Source: Catonia carolina (Eukaryota > Arthropoda > Insecta > Hemiptera > Achilidae). Taken from it: a DNA stretch of 64,000 nt. Each line of letters starts with the position of its first letter. Positions within the stretch are counted from its first letter, which is position 1. The notes beneath the pieces were generated by a model. The model was not told the origin of the DNA. It saw nothing but the letters and a program-made list of their open reading frames with translations, and ran no database searches. The DNA is taken from contig JAQMRL010000002.1 of the NCBI GenBank assembly GCA_035578175.1, positions 133,302,171 to 133,366,170 on the forward strand. The letters are read 5' to 3'. The position numbers were made by a program, and so were the translations under genes. Positions 1-10,867 of the stretch are shown here, one piece after another.

Positions 1-907
1 TCCTCCGTCTGTTACTCCGCCATCCGCAATCAAATAGTGGTAAATATTCTCTTACCCGCAATTTGTCTAATCTTCCTTGTTTTATTCTAACCAATTCTTT
101 TTTACTATCTTCTTTAGCCTTTGCTTTATTTAATTCCTCGGCTTCAACACCTTCAATAAAATTATCAACACTACCCACAACTTATTCACTGGTTTTTCAA
201 ACTATCCAGAGTTTTCCAAAATAAAGTCGGTAACATCTACGGGCATAACAACATCCGTAGCAGTAAATTTACTTCCTTAAATTCCGAAATGTTTCTTTCC
301 CAAAATATTTTAAAATCTCTTCCTTGAACTTAAAACATTAATTTTTTACTAATGAAATTCTTTCATCTATTTTGTCCATTCATCCTTCAAATTACACCAT
401 CTTTCCGTTTAAAGATAAAATTTTGATTTAAACTGCCTGCTAAATTTTCAAAAATATCATAATATTGTTTTTTTAATTTCGAATTCAATAATTCAGTTAA
501 GTCCTCATTTAATTTTTCTCTTCAATTTAAAAATTTTCATATTGTTTATCTATTTTTAATTAAAATTGTCAAATAAACAAGCATTAAAGCTTTTAATCAA
601 AAGAACCTATCTCCGTAAATCAAAACTATTTAATTTACAAAAAAATCATTTAAAAGATATTCATAGCGAAATATTTAGAAAATTAATATTGCTTTTGACA
701 CCAATATTAAAATTCGTTCTCGTAAAATTGTAAACTTTAATTAATTAACACTAATTAACCACTGACACATCAGCCATTTTTAATAGCAACGCAAAATCAA
801 CGTCGAAAACTCCAGCTGATTTTCTCGCGGGCTTATAACAATATGTTAAGTTTTTATATTTGTTTTTATTTACTAATAATAAGATTATGTGTGATTACTT
901 CTTCCAG
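1..907. other. AT-rich upstream region of the perilipin gene
   Basis: No coding segment is visible. The stretch is AT-rich with no recognised transposon ends. A pyrimidine-rich tract ending in AG at 906-907 could be a splice acceptor, so the start-codon exon may begin at 908 and a non-coding first exon may lie further upstream. No clear promoter element can be assigned. Confidence 0.4.
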
Positions 908-939
908 TCTATCAAGTGAATAAAAGAAAATATATAAAG

Positions 940-1062
940 ATGGCAGATAAATCAAAGAGCATCACAAATGGAGAAGGCGAGAGCGCTGTCAGCAGAGTTT
1001 CAAAACTTCCAGTGGTCGAGAGTACTTTAAACGCTGCTTCAAATATTTATTCTAAAGTAAAG
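940..1062 (+). CDS. Plin: Perilipin coding exon 1
   Basis: Encodes residues 1-41 in phase 0. The polar N-terminus (KSKSITNGEGES) leads into the LPVVES start of the PAT domain. The donor AAG|GTAATA follows 1062. Confidence 0.83.
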
Positions 1063-4000
1063 GTAATATGTTTTACCAACTGTTCTTTTATTTAAATAGT
1101 ACTTGACTGAATTTATAGTTCTGATTTAAATATTTACTTCACTGAAATAAAAGGAAACTGGGTCATCTAATACAAATTTACCTAGAATCTTCATTATATT
1201 ATCAATAAGTCAACACCTGTCTGTTAAAAACATATTTCTGGCGTACTGTATTGTAAATACACTCGAATTTCTTCATTTATAATTTACTCATAGGCTTAAA
1301 ATATAAAATCTCTTAAATTGTTTAAAAATTTATTCAAGATTTCGTATTAAGATTTTACTTATTATTAACTAGTTTGGGTCAAAAAAAAAACGGTTGGTTA
1401 GAACTTCTAATAGCCTTCCAGACCCAAGCCGGGAATTGTACCCGGGACCTCCGCTTTGAAGCGTAGCACCCTAACCACTGGCCCTTGAAGGGGGCCACTT
1501 CAGATTTTAATAAACTAAAGGACAAAAGTAATCCAGCTCTTAACAATTTCAGGATTAAACAAAATAAATAGATACATCCGGAATCTTGTGCCCGTTTTAG
1601 ATCTTTCTTCTTCTTATAATACCTTTTTTTTAAATCCCTAATATGTGTACGTTACAATCTGTTAAATTTAAGAGCAATAAGCAATCCCATGACCCAATAA
1701 GATGAGGATAATATGTATGAAGTGTAAATGAGATGTAGTCTTGTACAGACTCAGGCCAACCATCCTTGAGAGAGTATGGCTAATTGAACCCCAACCATAA
1801 AAATACTACAACACCGTAACCATTGTCTGGTATTCAAATCCGTATAAAAGAACTACATTTACTAGTATTTAAACCAAGAATCTTTGACTCCGAAAAAATA
1901 TTTAAAAGTTTGATCTAAAGTGACATTTAATTTAAATAAGGGTGTACAAAAGTGCCTGCTTTTGTTTCGAAAACTTGCAGGCGTAAGCCTGCAAGTTCCG
2001 ACCAAAATTTCAACGTTACAGAAAAATAAAATTTCCTGTTAAAAATTAAATTTTATTGTGTTCATAAAAAAAGAAATCGTTCTTACACTAAAAATATTCA
2101 AAATAGGGTTTATTAGTTTATTTAAAGTCGCATCGACATTAGCAACTACTGCGGGTTTTTGTACCTTAACGGTGGTTTTAAGTGTTAAAATTCCAGATCC
2201 TATCCAGGAATTGAACCCGAGACCTTTTGCTTTGTAGGCTAGCGCGCTAGTCTTTAAGGTGCGGAGGCAGTTTCAAAATACATTAATACATTAATTTTTT
2301 TTAAAAGTTTTTTTGGAAATGTTCGGTTATCCGGACGTTGGCACTTTAAGCATAACTTATAGACGTCCAATCAGATGTTATCACTACATAAAATATATCG
2401 ACATCCTGTTTTCCAGACGTTGGTACTAAAAGGGTTAATATTCATTCATACAGGGCCGGAGAAAGTAAAAGGATGTGGTATTTTGTCAAATAATCTCATA
2501 AGAAGAAAATTAGGCCTATACTAAAATGTTTAGATATTCACAAATTATTTAATAAAAATTTCTTTATTTCTCTACATAGGATTCAAACTCCATGGTAACC
2601 TCAGTATTTAACACAGCAGAGAATGCAGTTTTCACGGCTAAAGAAGCAGTACAACCAATTACAACACGTTTAGAAGGTCCATATAAGAAAGTAGATTCAA
2701 TGATGTGTTCTGGACTTGATTACGTCGAAAATAAAATTCCACAAATTAAATTACCACCACAAGAGGTAAGAACTATCAAAATACTTAAAAAAATATATAA
2801 TCAATTTAATCTGTACAACCTAATCAGTCGGCCAATAATTCAATAAGGGAAAAGTGTCGCTTAAAAATGACTACAATGTAGTCATTTTTAAGTGACACTT
2901 TTCCCTTAGTCATGTCATGACTAAAACAGTCATTTAACGTTTAGGCCTATAGAATAGACTATTATACATTCAGTTGGGTAGGTTTAGTTGTCAAATTTTG
3001 TAACTCAATCTAAGAATATTGTCTTAATGTTATTTAAAATTTTCAATGGGATTTACAATCGCAATAAGTAAAATTTTCAACAATAAAATTAGTACTGAAG
3101 TGTTTAATTGCAAATTTTTACTATTATTCTAGTTAATTTTTTATTTCGTATGAAAATTAAATTTTTAATATATGTTTGTGATGGTTACCCAAAAAAAATC
3201 AAACAATATTTTATAGGTTTTAGAACAGGATAATTAGTGATTTTTACTTTTTAGTAAGTTTGTGAATTAATGTATTAAAAAAACAAGGCAAAACCAAAAA
3301 TTTCTATAATATAACAAATTTTATGTCATTTTGAGTAAAAAATGAAAAAACTTCTTTTCAAATTTTTACGTTTATGCAAACCAACAAACTACCTGAATTT
3401 TATCCATCATTTTTCGCTATATTACGGCTATAACAAAATGAAATATTATTCTTTTGTTTGTATCTTAATTATGATAAAAAATTGAGTACGTTTACTTAAT
3501 AAATTTATATCGAAATGAGGTTCAGTAGCCTCCTTAAGCACTCAAGAAGATTTACCAAACGTAGATTCTGTTAAAGCTAAGCTAGATGGCCCAAGTTCAT
3601 AATGGAATGGACACCTCAAGAAAGGAGAAAAAGGGGGCGCCCTCCTAGAAAATGGGAGCAAGACATTCAAAACGCCATGAATTTGAGGCAACTGGCTCCT
3701 GAAGATGCACTGGATAGGGGCAAATGGAGGTTGAGATGCGAGAAACGGCCTGATGATGCTGTAAGAGACCTCGGTTAAGTAAGTAAGTAAGTAAGATTCT
3801 GTTTACCGTCAATAATTTTACAAAAACAACTTATGTTACTGTGAAAACAGAGCTTGAGCTCCTTATGGTTCTCGTTCGATTGGTTTGCACACCACAGAAT
3901 ACTGAAATAAAAATAAGTTTGATCATGATAGACATCTTAAGGAATGCGTTGTTGATTATAAAGCATCAATTCCATTTTGTATATTCCAGCATTTACGTTG

Positions 4001-6879
4001 GCTTACCTTTGCAGGCTTCCATGATTCTTTTATATGTGAAATAATAAGAGTAGAGGATTAAGATAGTGCTATTAACGACTGTTACAGCCTTGTAAAGCGA
4101 TGGACGATCAATTAAGTTAAATACAAAATATAAAGGTTAATGGTTTCAGTGGCCTGGAATCCTTGTAAGAAATCATGTTTCAGAGTTGTTCACTTAGTCC
4201 TAGTTTTCTCAAGTAAACTTCCAGAAATTCTAACTTTTTGACGGATAACCTAAATAACATCATTATATTATCATTTTATTATTCTTAGAAACCTATTCGA
4301 TAGAAAATAAATAAAAAACCTTATGTTTCAGTTATATGAAAACGCAAAAACCACCGTCAAAAATACCGTCCAACCAGCAGTAAAATGTGTCTGCCAGAGT
4401 GTTCACAAGGTAGCAGATCTCACAGGACTGAGCAAAATATGTGCGGCTGGAGAACAATGTATCAATTATGTCGTAGCTAAGAAAGAAGAAACCCCAGCTG
4501 TCAACGATAGCAAATGTACGATCAATAACAAAAAATTTCCTCAGAAACCAGAGAACCCAGCTAAAGATGGTAAGTACGAATAGTACGATTCTTACATTTT
4601 CTATTTTAAATTTATAAAATAATAGGCCTAGTATTTTTCCTTTAACAAATTTTACGATTAATTGGCACCTTATCACTATTACACCAGTTCACTCTTTAGT
4701 TCCCGTAAATTGTCACAACCTACATAATTTAATTGGGAGAAAAACCTGAAACTATCAAAATTGTGAAATAATTTTAGTATCTGCTAAAATAATTTACAAT
4801 TTTTTGCATTCCTTAGTCCTTCCAGACTGAATGTAAAAATTGTATTTTTGTTTGCTGTGCAGTAGGGTGCTCTACTCCAAATTAAAACCTTGTCGCTTAT
4901 TATGTTGGTGCTTAATTGTCGCTCAATACGTTGGCGTTTGGACAGCAGAGTATATAGAAAGCAATTCTTTAACAAATAACATAAAATAGCCTAAGGCGTC
5001 ACATTATTTTGTAGTAGTTCTTAAATATCATGGAATCGGTGCTCGAACACAGGTTTCCATAAAGTTAGTGAACCAGTTTGTTACTGAGAAGTTTCTGCTC
5101 AGGTTTGGAAATAAGGCAATGGTAATGATTTACATCTCTTGCAAGAGACTATTAGACAAAATTAGCTTTCTATCATGGTCAGTGTGCTGGACTACAAAGC
5201 GGAAGGTTATAGGGTCTGGAAATAATTAGGCCTGCTTGTAAAAACCCATTATTTCATAACTAGAAGTAGGTAGGCCCATGGTGTAGAGGTCAAGGCCACT
5301 GGCCTGGCTTCTACGCCGGGGTCCCGATTTGATTCCCGGTCAGGTCTGCATTTTTTCATCGCTCATTTTCATCTATCACCCTTCTCACCGTCTACATTAG
5401 CGGTAATTATAAAACAGTCGGATTAAAAAAAAAAGACTAGAAGTGGTGGCAAATAACTAGGCTAAGATGGTGACGTAATTTAAAAGAAAACAACAAAATC
5501 ATCTTGCATTAACGAAAATTTATGGTCTTCTCTAAAAAATTATTTAAGTCAGCTCTTGATTGATATAGTAGTCTGTGCAACTGTCTTAGTGCCAGGGGCC
5601 GAGTGCTAGTGTCCGAGTTCGATTTCCAGTCGGCTCTGGCAATTTTTATATTCATTTTCAAATTTCTTCCCCGTGTGAATAGCCATAATGTGCATTAGTC
5701 GGAAGTAAAGAAAAAACGTCTTTAGCTATACCGTAATATGTAAACTAATAATTCCTACCATTATTCTTCTTTTGGAATTAAAAATCACATACACAATGTG
5801 CGTTTTATATTGCTGTAGTAACGAGTTAAAAAATTAAAAGTCTATAAAAATAATCCTGTACATGGACATTTATGTTATTTACAAATCATATTAGCTGTGG
5901 TCTCTGGGTAAAGGGGTATATGTCAAAAATCACATTTTTGTTGGGAAAAAGGATACATAATCAACATGTATTTCTTCACTCGAATACAGTTTAATTTCTT
6001 AATATTTCATCTCTTTTCACAATATCATATTTTCCATTGAAAACGTCATAGACATAAATCTTTTTACCCAATAGTAGAGAAAAATTTTCATAATCACTGG
6101 TTGACATATCTCCATTTTCACAAAATGTGACATATACCCACCCCTTTACCCAGAGACCACAGGGAATAAACAGCTAAACATTATTCGTCTCTAATGACCA
6201 CTGTAGTTAATACGACGTTAAATAAACAAAGAAAAAAACCATTATTATTTAGGTCAACAGCCGAAAGGCTGGTTTGAACCTCTAGAGGTTTTACTAAGTA
6301 AAAACGAGGAGTAGGGGTTTTACTATTGCCTTCTTCACTGAGTTGAAAAAGTACGCTTATCAGCATGACAGGCTCTCCGAAAAGCACCCATTTTCCTTAT
6401 AATTAAGTAAAATAATTACTTATAATGTAATCGTTTGTAAGTAGTCTACCTACTTACTTTTTTAAAAACAAGAATCGAACTTAGAACATTGACAGAGCTT
6501 GCGTAGGATATAAGACTGCAACATTTTTCTATACCATGACTAATACACCGACTTAACGGCCGAGGGATTCATATAAAACATTATATTTAGCCTAAATAAA
6601 ATTAAAAATACACTTTTACTTTTTATAATTAAAACTGTAATTATTTATTTAATTGTACAATACTTCCTCTACATGGATTACGTCACATAATGATTGTTTA
6701 AATATTTATTACGTAAGATGAAAGTAAATTAACCAATAAAATAACAAAACGTTTCTTATTTTAATATAAAATATAATTAAATTAATTTGTATTACCCCAG
6801 TTATATATTAGCCATTTGTTTTTATTTTTAGCCTGTAAATAAATTAATAAAAATATTTTATTTCTTTGTTCCAGATTAG
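940..6879 (+). CDS. Plin: Perilipin (PAT-domain lipid droplet surface protein), 4 coding exons, 183 aa
   Basis: Perilipins coat cytosolic lipid droplets and control lipase access to stored triglyceride. The coding exons are 940-1062, 2580-2765, 4332-4569 and 6875-6879 (552 nt with stop, all phases consistent, GT/AG at every intron). The N-terminal PAT domain is recognisable: LPVVES at residues 23-28, the VDSMMCSGLDYVENKIP block at 79-95, LPPQE at 99-103, followed by an amphipathic-looking NAKTTVKNTVQPAVK segment as in insect Lsd proteins and vertebrate perilipins. The start is the first ATG after a good splice acceptor and opens directly into PAT-like sequence. The protein is odd in being only 183 aa, whereas family members are usually about 350-450 aa; it stops two bases into exon 4. 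Either this is a short isoform or paralog, or a longer splice form uses another exon I did not find. I cannot decide between Lsd-1 and Lsd-2. Confidence 0.85.
1378..1500 (-). repeat. SINE-B copy (tRNA-derived), truncated
   Basis: Read on the minus strand it has a tRNA-like head with an anticodon-arm-like stretch and a box-B-like segment, then the GGTCTGGAAGG tail start shared with copies at 53.3, 53.8 and 57.8 kb. It ends in the T-run at 1380-1390, which is the poly(A) of the element in reverse. Confidence 0.6.
1605..1905 (-). repeat. SINE-C copy, head missing
   Basis: About 300 bp that align with the bodies of the SINE-C copies at 28150-28480 and 28989-29335 (shared blocks TGTGTACGTT, CAATAAGCAA, ATTCAAATCCGTATAAAAG). 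The tRNA-like head with box A is not present. Confidence 0.6.
1972..1997. repeat. Perfect 11-bp hairpin with GTAA loop
   Basis: AACTTGCAGGC (1972-1982) pairs exactly with GCCTGCAAGTT (1987-1997) around a GTAA tetraloop, inside perilipin intron 1. Function unknown. Confidence 0.6.
2165..2275 (-). repeat. SINE-B copy, truncated
   Basis: The minus strand reads as a tRNA-derived head with the box-B-like GGTTCAATTCC (complement near 2208-2218) and the start of the CTGGAA tail. Same family as 1378-1500; no target duplication was found. Confidence 0.55.
2580..2765 (+). CDS. Plin: Perilipin coding exon 2
   Basis: Encodes residues 42-103, the most conserved part of the PAT domain, including the GLDYVENKIP block and LPPQE. 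The acceptor is TCTACATAG|GAT and the donor GAG|GTAAGA; phase 0 at both ends. Confidence 0.87.
2844..2908. repeat. 31-bp-arm hairpin in perilipin intron 2
   Basis: Arms 2844-2874 and 2878-2908 are complementary at 30 of 31 positions with a 3-nt loop (AAT). The hairpin starts 79 bp after the exon 2 donor. It could be a tiny foldback/MITE or a transcribed hairpin; nothing in sequence decides. Confidence 0.75.
3573..3793 (+). mobile_element. 5'-truncated LINE 3' end with TAAG tail
   Basis: The open frame reads FIMEWTPQERRKRGRPPRKW, then a DRGKWR block and a stop near 3778. This is the usual C-terminal tail of non-LTR retrotransposon reverse transcriptases. It is followed by a (TAAG)n 3' tail (about 3776-3793). 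The element is flanked by the direct repeat AGATTCTGTT at 3563-3572 and 3794-3803, the target-site duplication. It lies in perilipin intron 2. Confidence 0.85.
4332..4569 (+). CDS. Plin: Perilipin coding exon 3
   Basis: Encodes residues 104-182. It starts with LYENAKTTVKNTVQPAVK, the helix that follows the PAT core, and continues into a Cys-containing, Lys-rich and Pro-rich C-terminus. The acceptor is TATGTTTCAG and the donor GATG|GTAAGT; it ends in phase 1. Confidence 0.85.
5160..5235 (+). repeat. Decayed SINE-B fragment
   Basis: TCAGTGTGCTGGACTACAAA and GGTCTGGAAATAATTA match the box region and tail start of the SINE-B copies near 53.3 and 53.8 kb. Confidence 0.4.
5268..5435 (+). repeat. 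SINE-A copy with target duplication
   Basis: A tRNA-derived head with a box-B-like stretch (GATTTGATTCCC near 5327) is followed by a body with the family signature CATTAGCGGTAATT and an A-tail. The 9-bp direct repeat ACTAGAAGT flanks it at 5259-5267 and 5436-5444. Confidence 0.8.
5563..5716 (+). repeat. SINE-A-like copy
   Basis: Box-B match GAGTTCGATTTCC near 5615 followed by CTCTGGCAATTTTTATATTC and GTGCATTAGTCGGAAG, the decayed tail of the SINE-A family. No target duplication was identified. Confidence 0.55.
5895..6162. mobile_element. MITE with ~30-bp terminal inverted repeats
   Basis: Both ends begin CTGTGGTCTCTGGGTAAAGG (left 5895-5914; right as reverse complement near 6143-6162), and the match continues into TATATGTCA after a small indel. 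The element is about 268 bp with no coding capacity. No convincing target duplication was seen, so its superfamily is open. It lies in perilipin intron 3. Confidence 0.75.
6240..6400 (-). repeat. Partial copy of a 390-bp dispersed repeat (rep390)
   Basis: Contains the family block CAACAGCCGAAAGGCTGG and the CTCTAGAGGTTTTACTAAGT block, truncated at about 160 bp. Fuller copies lie at 9690, 16797, 19308 and 31434. Confidence 0.7.
6460..6555 (-). repeat. Decayed SINE-like fragment
   Basis: AAGAATCGAACTTAGAAC resembles a reversed box B, followed by the reversed anticodon and box-A region. Strongly diverged. Confidence 0.3.
6875..6879 (+). CDS. Plin: Perilipin last coding exon (stop only)
   Basis: After the acceptor TTTGTTCCAG, the two bases AT complete the split codon GAT (Asp183), and TAG follows at 6877-6879. 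Placement rests on phase and the good acceptor, so it is less secure than exons 1-3. Confidence 0.6.
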
Positions 6880-7246
6880 ATTGATGGAAGAATAGTAATC
6901 CTGTATAACCTACAAAAAAAAGACTGATATAATTATTCTACACCAAACATTTCACTAACTTGGTTTATTAATATATTTTTAATTACATATTTGTATTCTA
7001 TTTGTAAATTTATGTATTCACCCACTTGGATTGAAAATTAAAAGAATAATAGAAACCTTTAAATAATTTTAAAATAATTATTATATAATCCATACTTATA
7101 TATATATTTTTGTAAAATTAAATTTATGTAATTGTACAAAATTGTATTGTATTTATATAATATTCAATAATTTATTGTATGGCTGTAAATTTTTCGGCAT
7201 ATATTTTTTAAACAATTATTTTTTATGTACTATATAAAAGGTATTG

Positions 7247-7252
7247 AATAAA
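7247..7252 (+). terminator. Poly(A) signal of the perilipin transcript
   Basis: Canonical AATAAA 368 bp after the proposed stop, at the end of an AT-rich stretch typical of a 3' UTR. It supports a transcript end near 7265-7275. Confidence 0.5.
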
Positions 7253-7724
7253 TTTAATCTTATTAAATTTAATATTATTAAAAATAATAACTTAATATTT
7301 TCGTCAAATACTTATACTCAACATTATTATTTTTTCCTGTTGTCATTGCTGAAGGATGAATAAGCTTTTTAGATAATTATTATCTTAACAAAGCGATGTC
7401 AGGCAAGCGTTTCGTGGAAGAAATTCATTCTTATGTTACAGAAGCATTTAATTATGAGTTGGGGTAAAAAACGTTTTTTTAGAAAGATGTTTTCCTGAAT
7501 AGAAAATTGTTTTAAAAGCCCAAAATTCACTAAAATTTCATAAAGTATTTTTCCTTCACTTTTACTCAGTGATAATGGATGTGGATAATTCGTTTTTAGT
7601 CCTGAATGACGTGACATGCGAATATATCCGTTAATCGAACTGACTAAACAAAGTATTTATACATTGAATTGCAGAATAAAAGGAAAAAATAAATCTACAA
7701 GTAGAAAAATTATTTATGGCGAGA

Positions 7725-8810
7725 GTGTATGATGGTTTTAACTGAAAATTTCGAATTTCGGTTCTTTATGTTTTTCAATAGTTCAGACCGAGATCGCCGG
7801 CCGCATTGGCGAAGTTGGTAACGTGCTCGCCTCTCATCATGCGGTCTTGGGTTCGAATCCCATTCAGGCACGGCATTTTTTCATACGTTACAAAAATCAT
7901 TTCATCGTTCACCGTCTGCATTAGCAGTAATTGCAGAAAAGTCGGGCGTTAACAAAAAAAAAAAAAAAACTGACCGAGATCAACCAAAAAACATTAAATT
8001 ACGTGAAAAAAATAATTTTAATTAAAAAAAATTAAGTTTTCAAGAGGTTTACCCAGAAAAATTATCGTGTCACCAAGAACGAATATTTTTCATAATTTTA
8101 TACCGATTGTTTTAGAGCAAAGGGAATTTCAGTTTTTTTTAAAAAATATCTTCATTACTGTTTTTAATACTCTCAGCTGTTGGATCAGCTTTCTAACCAA
8201 ATGTTGATGGGAAATTTACTTGTACGAGAATGAAGATATTTAAAAAAAAACTAAAATTCCCTTTGCTCTAAAACGATCAGTTTAAACGATCAGAATTATG
8301 AAAAATATTCGTTCTTGGTGACACGATAATTTTTCTGGGTAAACCTCCTAAAAACTTAACTTTTTCATTAAAATAATTTTTTCACGTAATTTAATGTTTT
8401 TGTGGTTGATCGCGGTCTGAACTCGTATGTGGACATTTTTTTTTGATTTGTGCCTTTTTGTGTTTTTGCCCATTCCCGTAAATTTAGATTTTTAACATAT
8501 AGGTACATTTTTCTCGGAAACCATTAAACATATCAGGCTGAAATTTTTACCAGTTATTTATTTTGTACATTTACATATTCCGGCACTTTTATGACTTCCT
8601 TAAAAGCTATGTTATTCCTTATTCTGTTTTTAACTTTATGGTTTAACGGATTAAGTCGCAAAAATGTCAGTAGCTCGAGCGACTCAACAACTACAAGTAA
8701 GTAAAGTTTAATTTCCCTATCGTTTACCAATCCTGTGAAAAATGTAGGCCTACCTAAAAATAGCAAATTTAACATTGGCGGGATATAAAGTACAGTCTTT
8801 CCTTCAAGAA
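7725..8810. repeat. ~1 kb unclassified repeat with internal palindrome, copy 1
   Basis: Shares blocks in order with 13605-14585: TGATGGTTTTRACTGAAAAT at the start, AACGAATATTTTTCATAATT, GTTGATGGGAAATTTA, GCTGAAATTTTTACCAGTTA and AAATTTAACATTGG at the end. In this copy about 7985-8160 and 8228-8410 are inverted copies of each other, giving a long palindrome. A SINE-A is inserted at 7796. No protein is recognised. Confidence 0.75.
7796..7971 (+). repeat. SINE-A, well-preserved copy with 10-bp target duplication
   Basis: The tRNA-like head carries a box-A-like TGGCGAAGTTGG and a box B GGTTCGAATCCCA (7852-7864). The body ends in GTCGGGCGTTAAC and a ~17-nt A-tail. GACCGAGATC flanks it at 7786-7795 and 7972-7981. 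It is the best reference copy of the family here and interrupts the 1 kb repeat. Confidence 0.9.
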
Positions 8811-9159
8811 ATATGTATTATGATTAAATTGGACAAACTTAACACACAATTATTAACGAACAGAGAAGCACGTCTGATATGAATCAGAGACCTCGAGGCA
8901 GCCAAGAAAAACTGGTGGGCAAAGCTGTCAACCCAGTTTCTGCTGGTGAAAATTTTCTGGAATATTTAGATGTTTTGGCATAATTTAATGACTTTTAAGA
9001 CAAATTTTAGTAAATTTTTTTGATTTAATTTGTAAATGTGCGGATATACCATATGTAGCTAAACGACCATAACCATTCAAAACCGTAAGCGGATGTATGG
9101 TCCGCAAAACGATTTGTAGGAAAGAATTTTTACCGGATACATCCGTCAATAGTCCGCGA

Positions 9160-9510
9160 AGGGTAAAAAACTTGTCACACCCATTTTGAGGTATGCGGCT
9201 GAAAAAAAAAAAAAAACAGACACCATTGCAACTAAAAGAATGATGCAAATAACTAAAATAATGATATTGAGGTCTCTTAAGGGAGTTACTCCAAGAGCTC
9301 GACTAAGAAAAGACAATATCAGAGAGGAACTTGGGATACAGGTTATTGGAAGATAGATAAAACCATGGAATAGGTTTTGGATAGAGCATGTGAAAATTAA
9401 TCCAAATCGTCTGGTAAGTTGGGTTAAATCACAAATACCAGGAAAGAAAAGCTCTATGGGTAGACCCTTAAAAAGTTGAAAAGACAATTTGTTATCAGTG
9501 TCAAAAAATA
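9160..9510 (+). mobile_element. LINE reverse transcriptase C-terminal relic
   Basis: The translation reads VTPILRYAAE, an A-run interruption, then MILRSLKGVTPRARLRKDNI with REELGI, and further on a degraded FWIEHVKINPNRL. This order (Y-A-E, R-x-L-R-x-x-x-G-V-T, I-R-E-E-L) is the region after the RT domain of jockey/RTE-like elements. It contains stops. Confidence 0.65.
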
Positions 9511-9689
9511 TAATTTTACAGATTAACCAGAACATTCTATATTAATGAGGAAGAAAAAATAAGAAGCAATTTTTGTGTTTTTAATTTGGAGAATAGAATG
9601 ATAAATGGTGAAACTTATTAAAATAAAATGTTTCCAGTAGTTACTGATAATAATTTTTGACTCATTAAATTTTGTATTCTGCCCATAAC

Positions 9690-10078
9690 AGACAGTTGGA
9701 GTGTCAAATTATTTATACTCAATCTGTTCGTTGCAGGGCTAAAATAAATAGTTCTGTTTTTTATCATATGGTCAGCCAATTAAATGACTGAATCATTTAA
9801 GAACAGAAGAGGTAGAGGTGTAAAAGACACTAATCAGAGTTATCTCCTCTGAAAGTAATAAATTTCATTATACAGCCAGACCCTGTGGTGAATAAAGTGA
9901 ACGTGTCATTTGCAGGGTGGAAAATATTTGCTTTTCAGAGGGCCTGGCATGCTGATAAGCGTACTTTTCCACTCAGTGAGGAAGGTACGGTAAACCACCT
10001 CACTCCTCGTTTTACTTAGTAAAACCTCTACAGGTTCAAACCAGTCTTTTGGCTGATGACCTAAACAACAAATTTTGT
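9690..10078 (+). repeat. rep390 copy
   Basis: Full-length member of the five-copy family. It starts at ACAGTTGGAGTGTCAAATTA and ends in TTTTGGCTGATGACCTAAAC. It has no coding capacity and no clear poly(A) or terminal inverted repeats; possibly a SINE or another non-autonomous retroelement. Confidence 0.8.
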
Positions 10079-10079
10079 A

Positions 10080-10860
10080 TTAGTAACTTATAATTTTAAA
10101 TTATTTCTTTTCTCGTCCGCTAAAGATTTATTAACATTTTTACTTGACAAGGGAAAGTTTGTTTATATAGGTAGAAAAAAGTTCATATCATTATCTTATC
10201 TACTGAATCTTATCTTCATATATTTATATTTTATTTTCGGTCTTGGCAGACAGAATAATCTTGGGTTCAATTATTTAGTAATGACTTTTTATAATCAGTG
10301 CCTACACGACAGTAAAGCGCTAACCATAATAATCTACTGAAATATTTATTAATGGTAACAATAAAATTAAGCTCGGTTACTTGCTTATTCCCGGTTGGAA
10401 TAAGTATTTACATCAATAAAATATATTTTATAGATCTATAAAAATACAGTCAAATGATGAAAAGGTTAATTTATTGGCATATCTATTTAAAAGTTAAATA
10501 TGTATTAAAAATTATATAAAAAATTAATTTTATTTGAAGGTGTTCAGGCTCTATCTCTCGCTCTCTCTCTTTCTCTCGTTCTATCTTGTAACACATAAAC
10601 ACTTTCATTCGTATTAATACTTTTTATAACATAAATTTGCCCTACTTTCATTTTATTTTATTCATTATGGAAGAAGATTCCTTCATAAGTTTATCTATTG
10701 TTAAGTCTACTTGAGTATCTTACGACTGTGGCCGCTTTAGAAAAGGACTCTGAGATGTACTCATTTGTATAAATTAAACTAAAATGCTGAGTTCACAGTT
10801 GATTCATCGTTTGGTTAGTTATTTAATTAATTATGCGTTTGAAATAAACACTCGTCAGAA
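10080..10860. other. No gene seen; CT-rich simple repeat
   Basis: AT-rich sequence without recognised features except an imperfect CT-rich simple repeat at about 10549-10580. Confidence 0.5.
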
Positions 10861-10867
10861 TAAACGT

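Noticed and set aside
4332..4676. 114-aa minus-strand open frame
   Set aside because: Antisense of perilipin exon 3; the plus strand explains the sequence.
7796..7971. tRNA-like sequence with good A and B boxes
   Set aside because: Flanking target duplication, A-tail and other dispersed copies show that it is a SINE, not a tRNA gene. The same holds for 28989 and 53788.
9146..9535. 129-aa minus-strand open frame
   Set aside because: It is the antisense shadow of a LINE relic on the plus strand.
10040..10070. CTGATGA near the end of rep390 as a hammerhead core
   Set aside because: No GAAA or stem II follows, and the other rep390 copies do not preserve one either.
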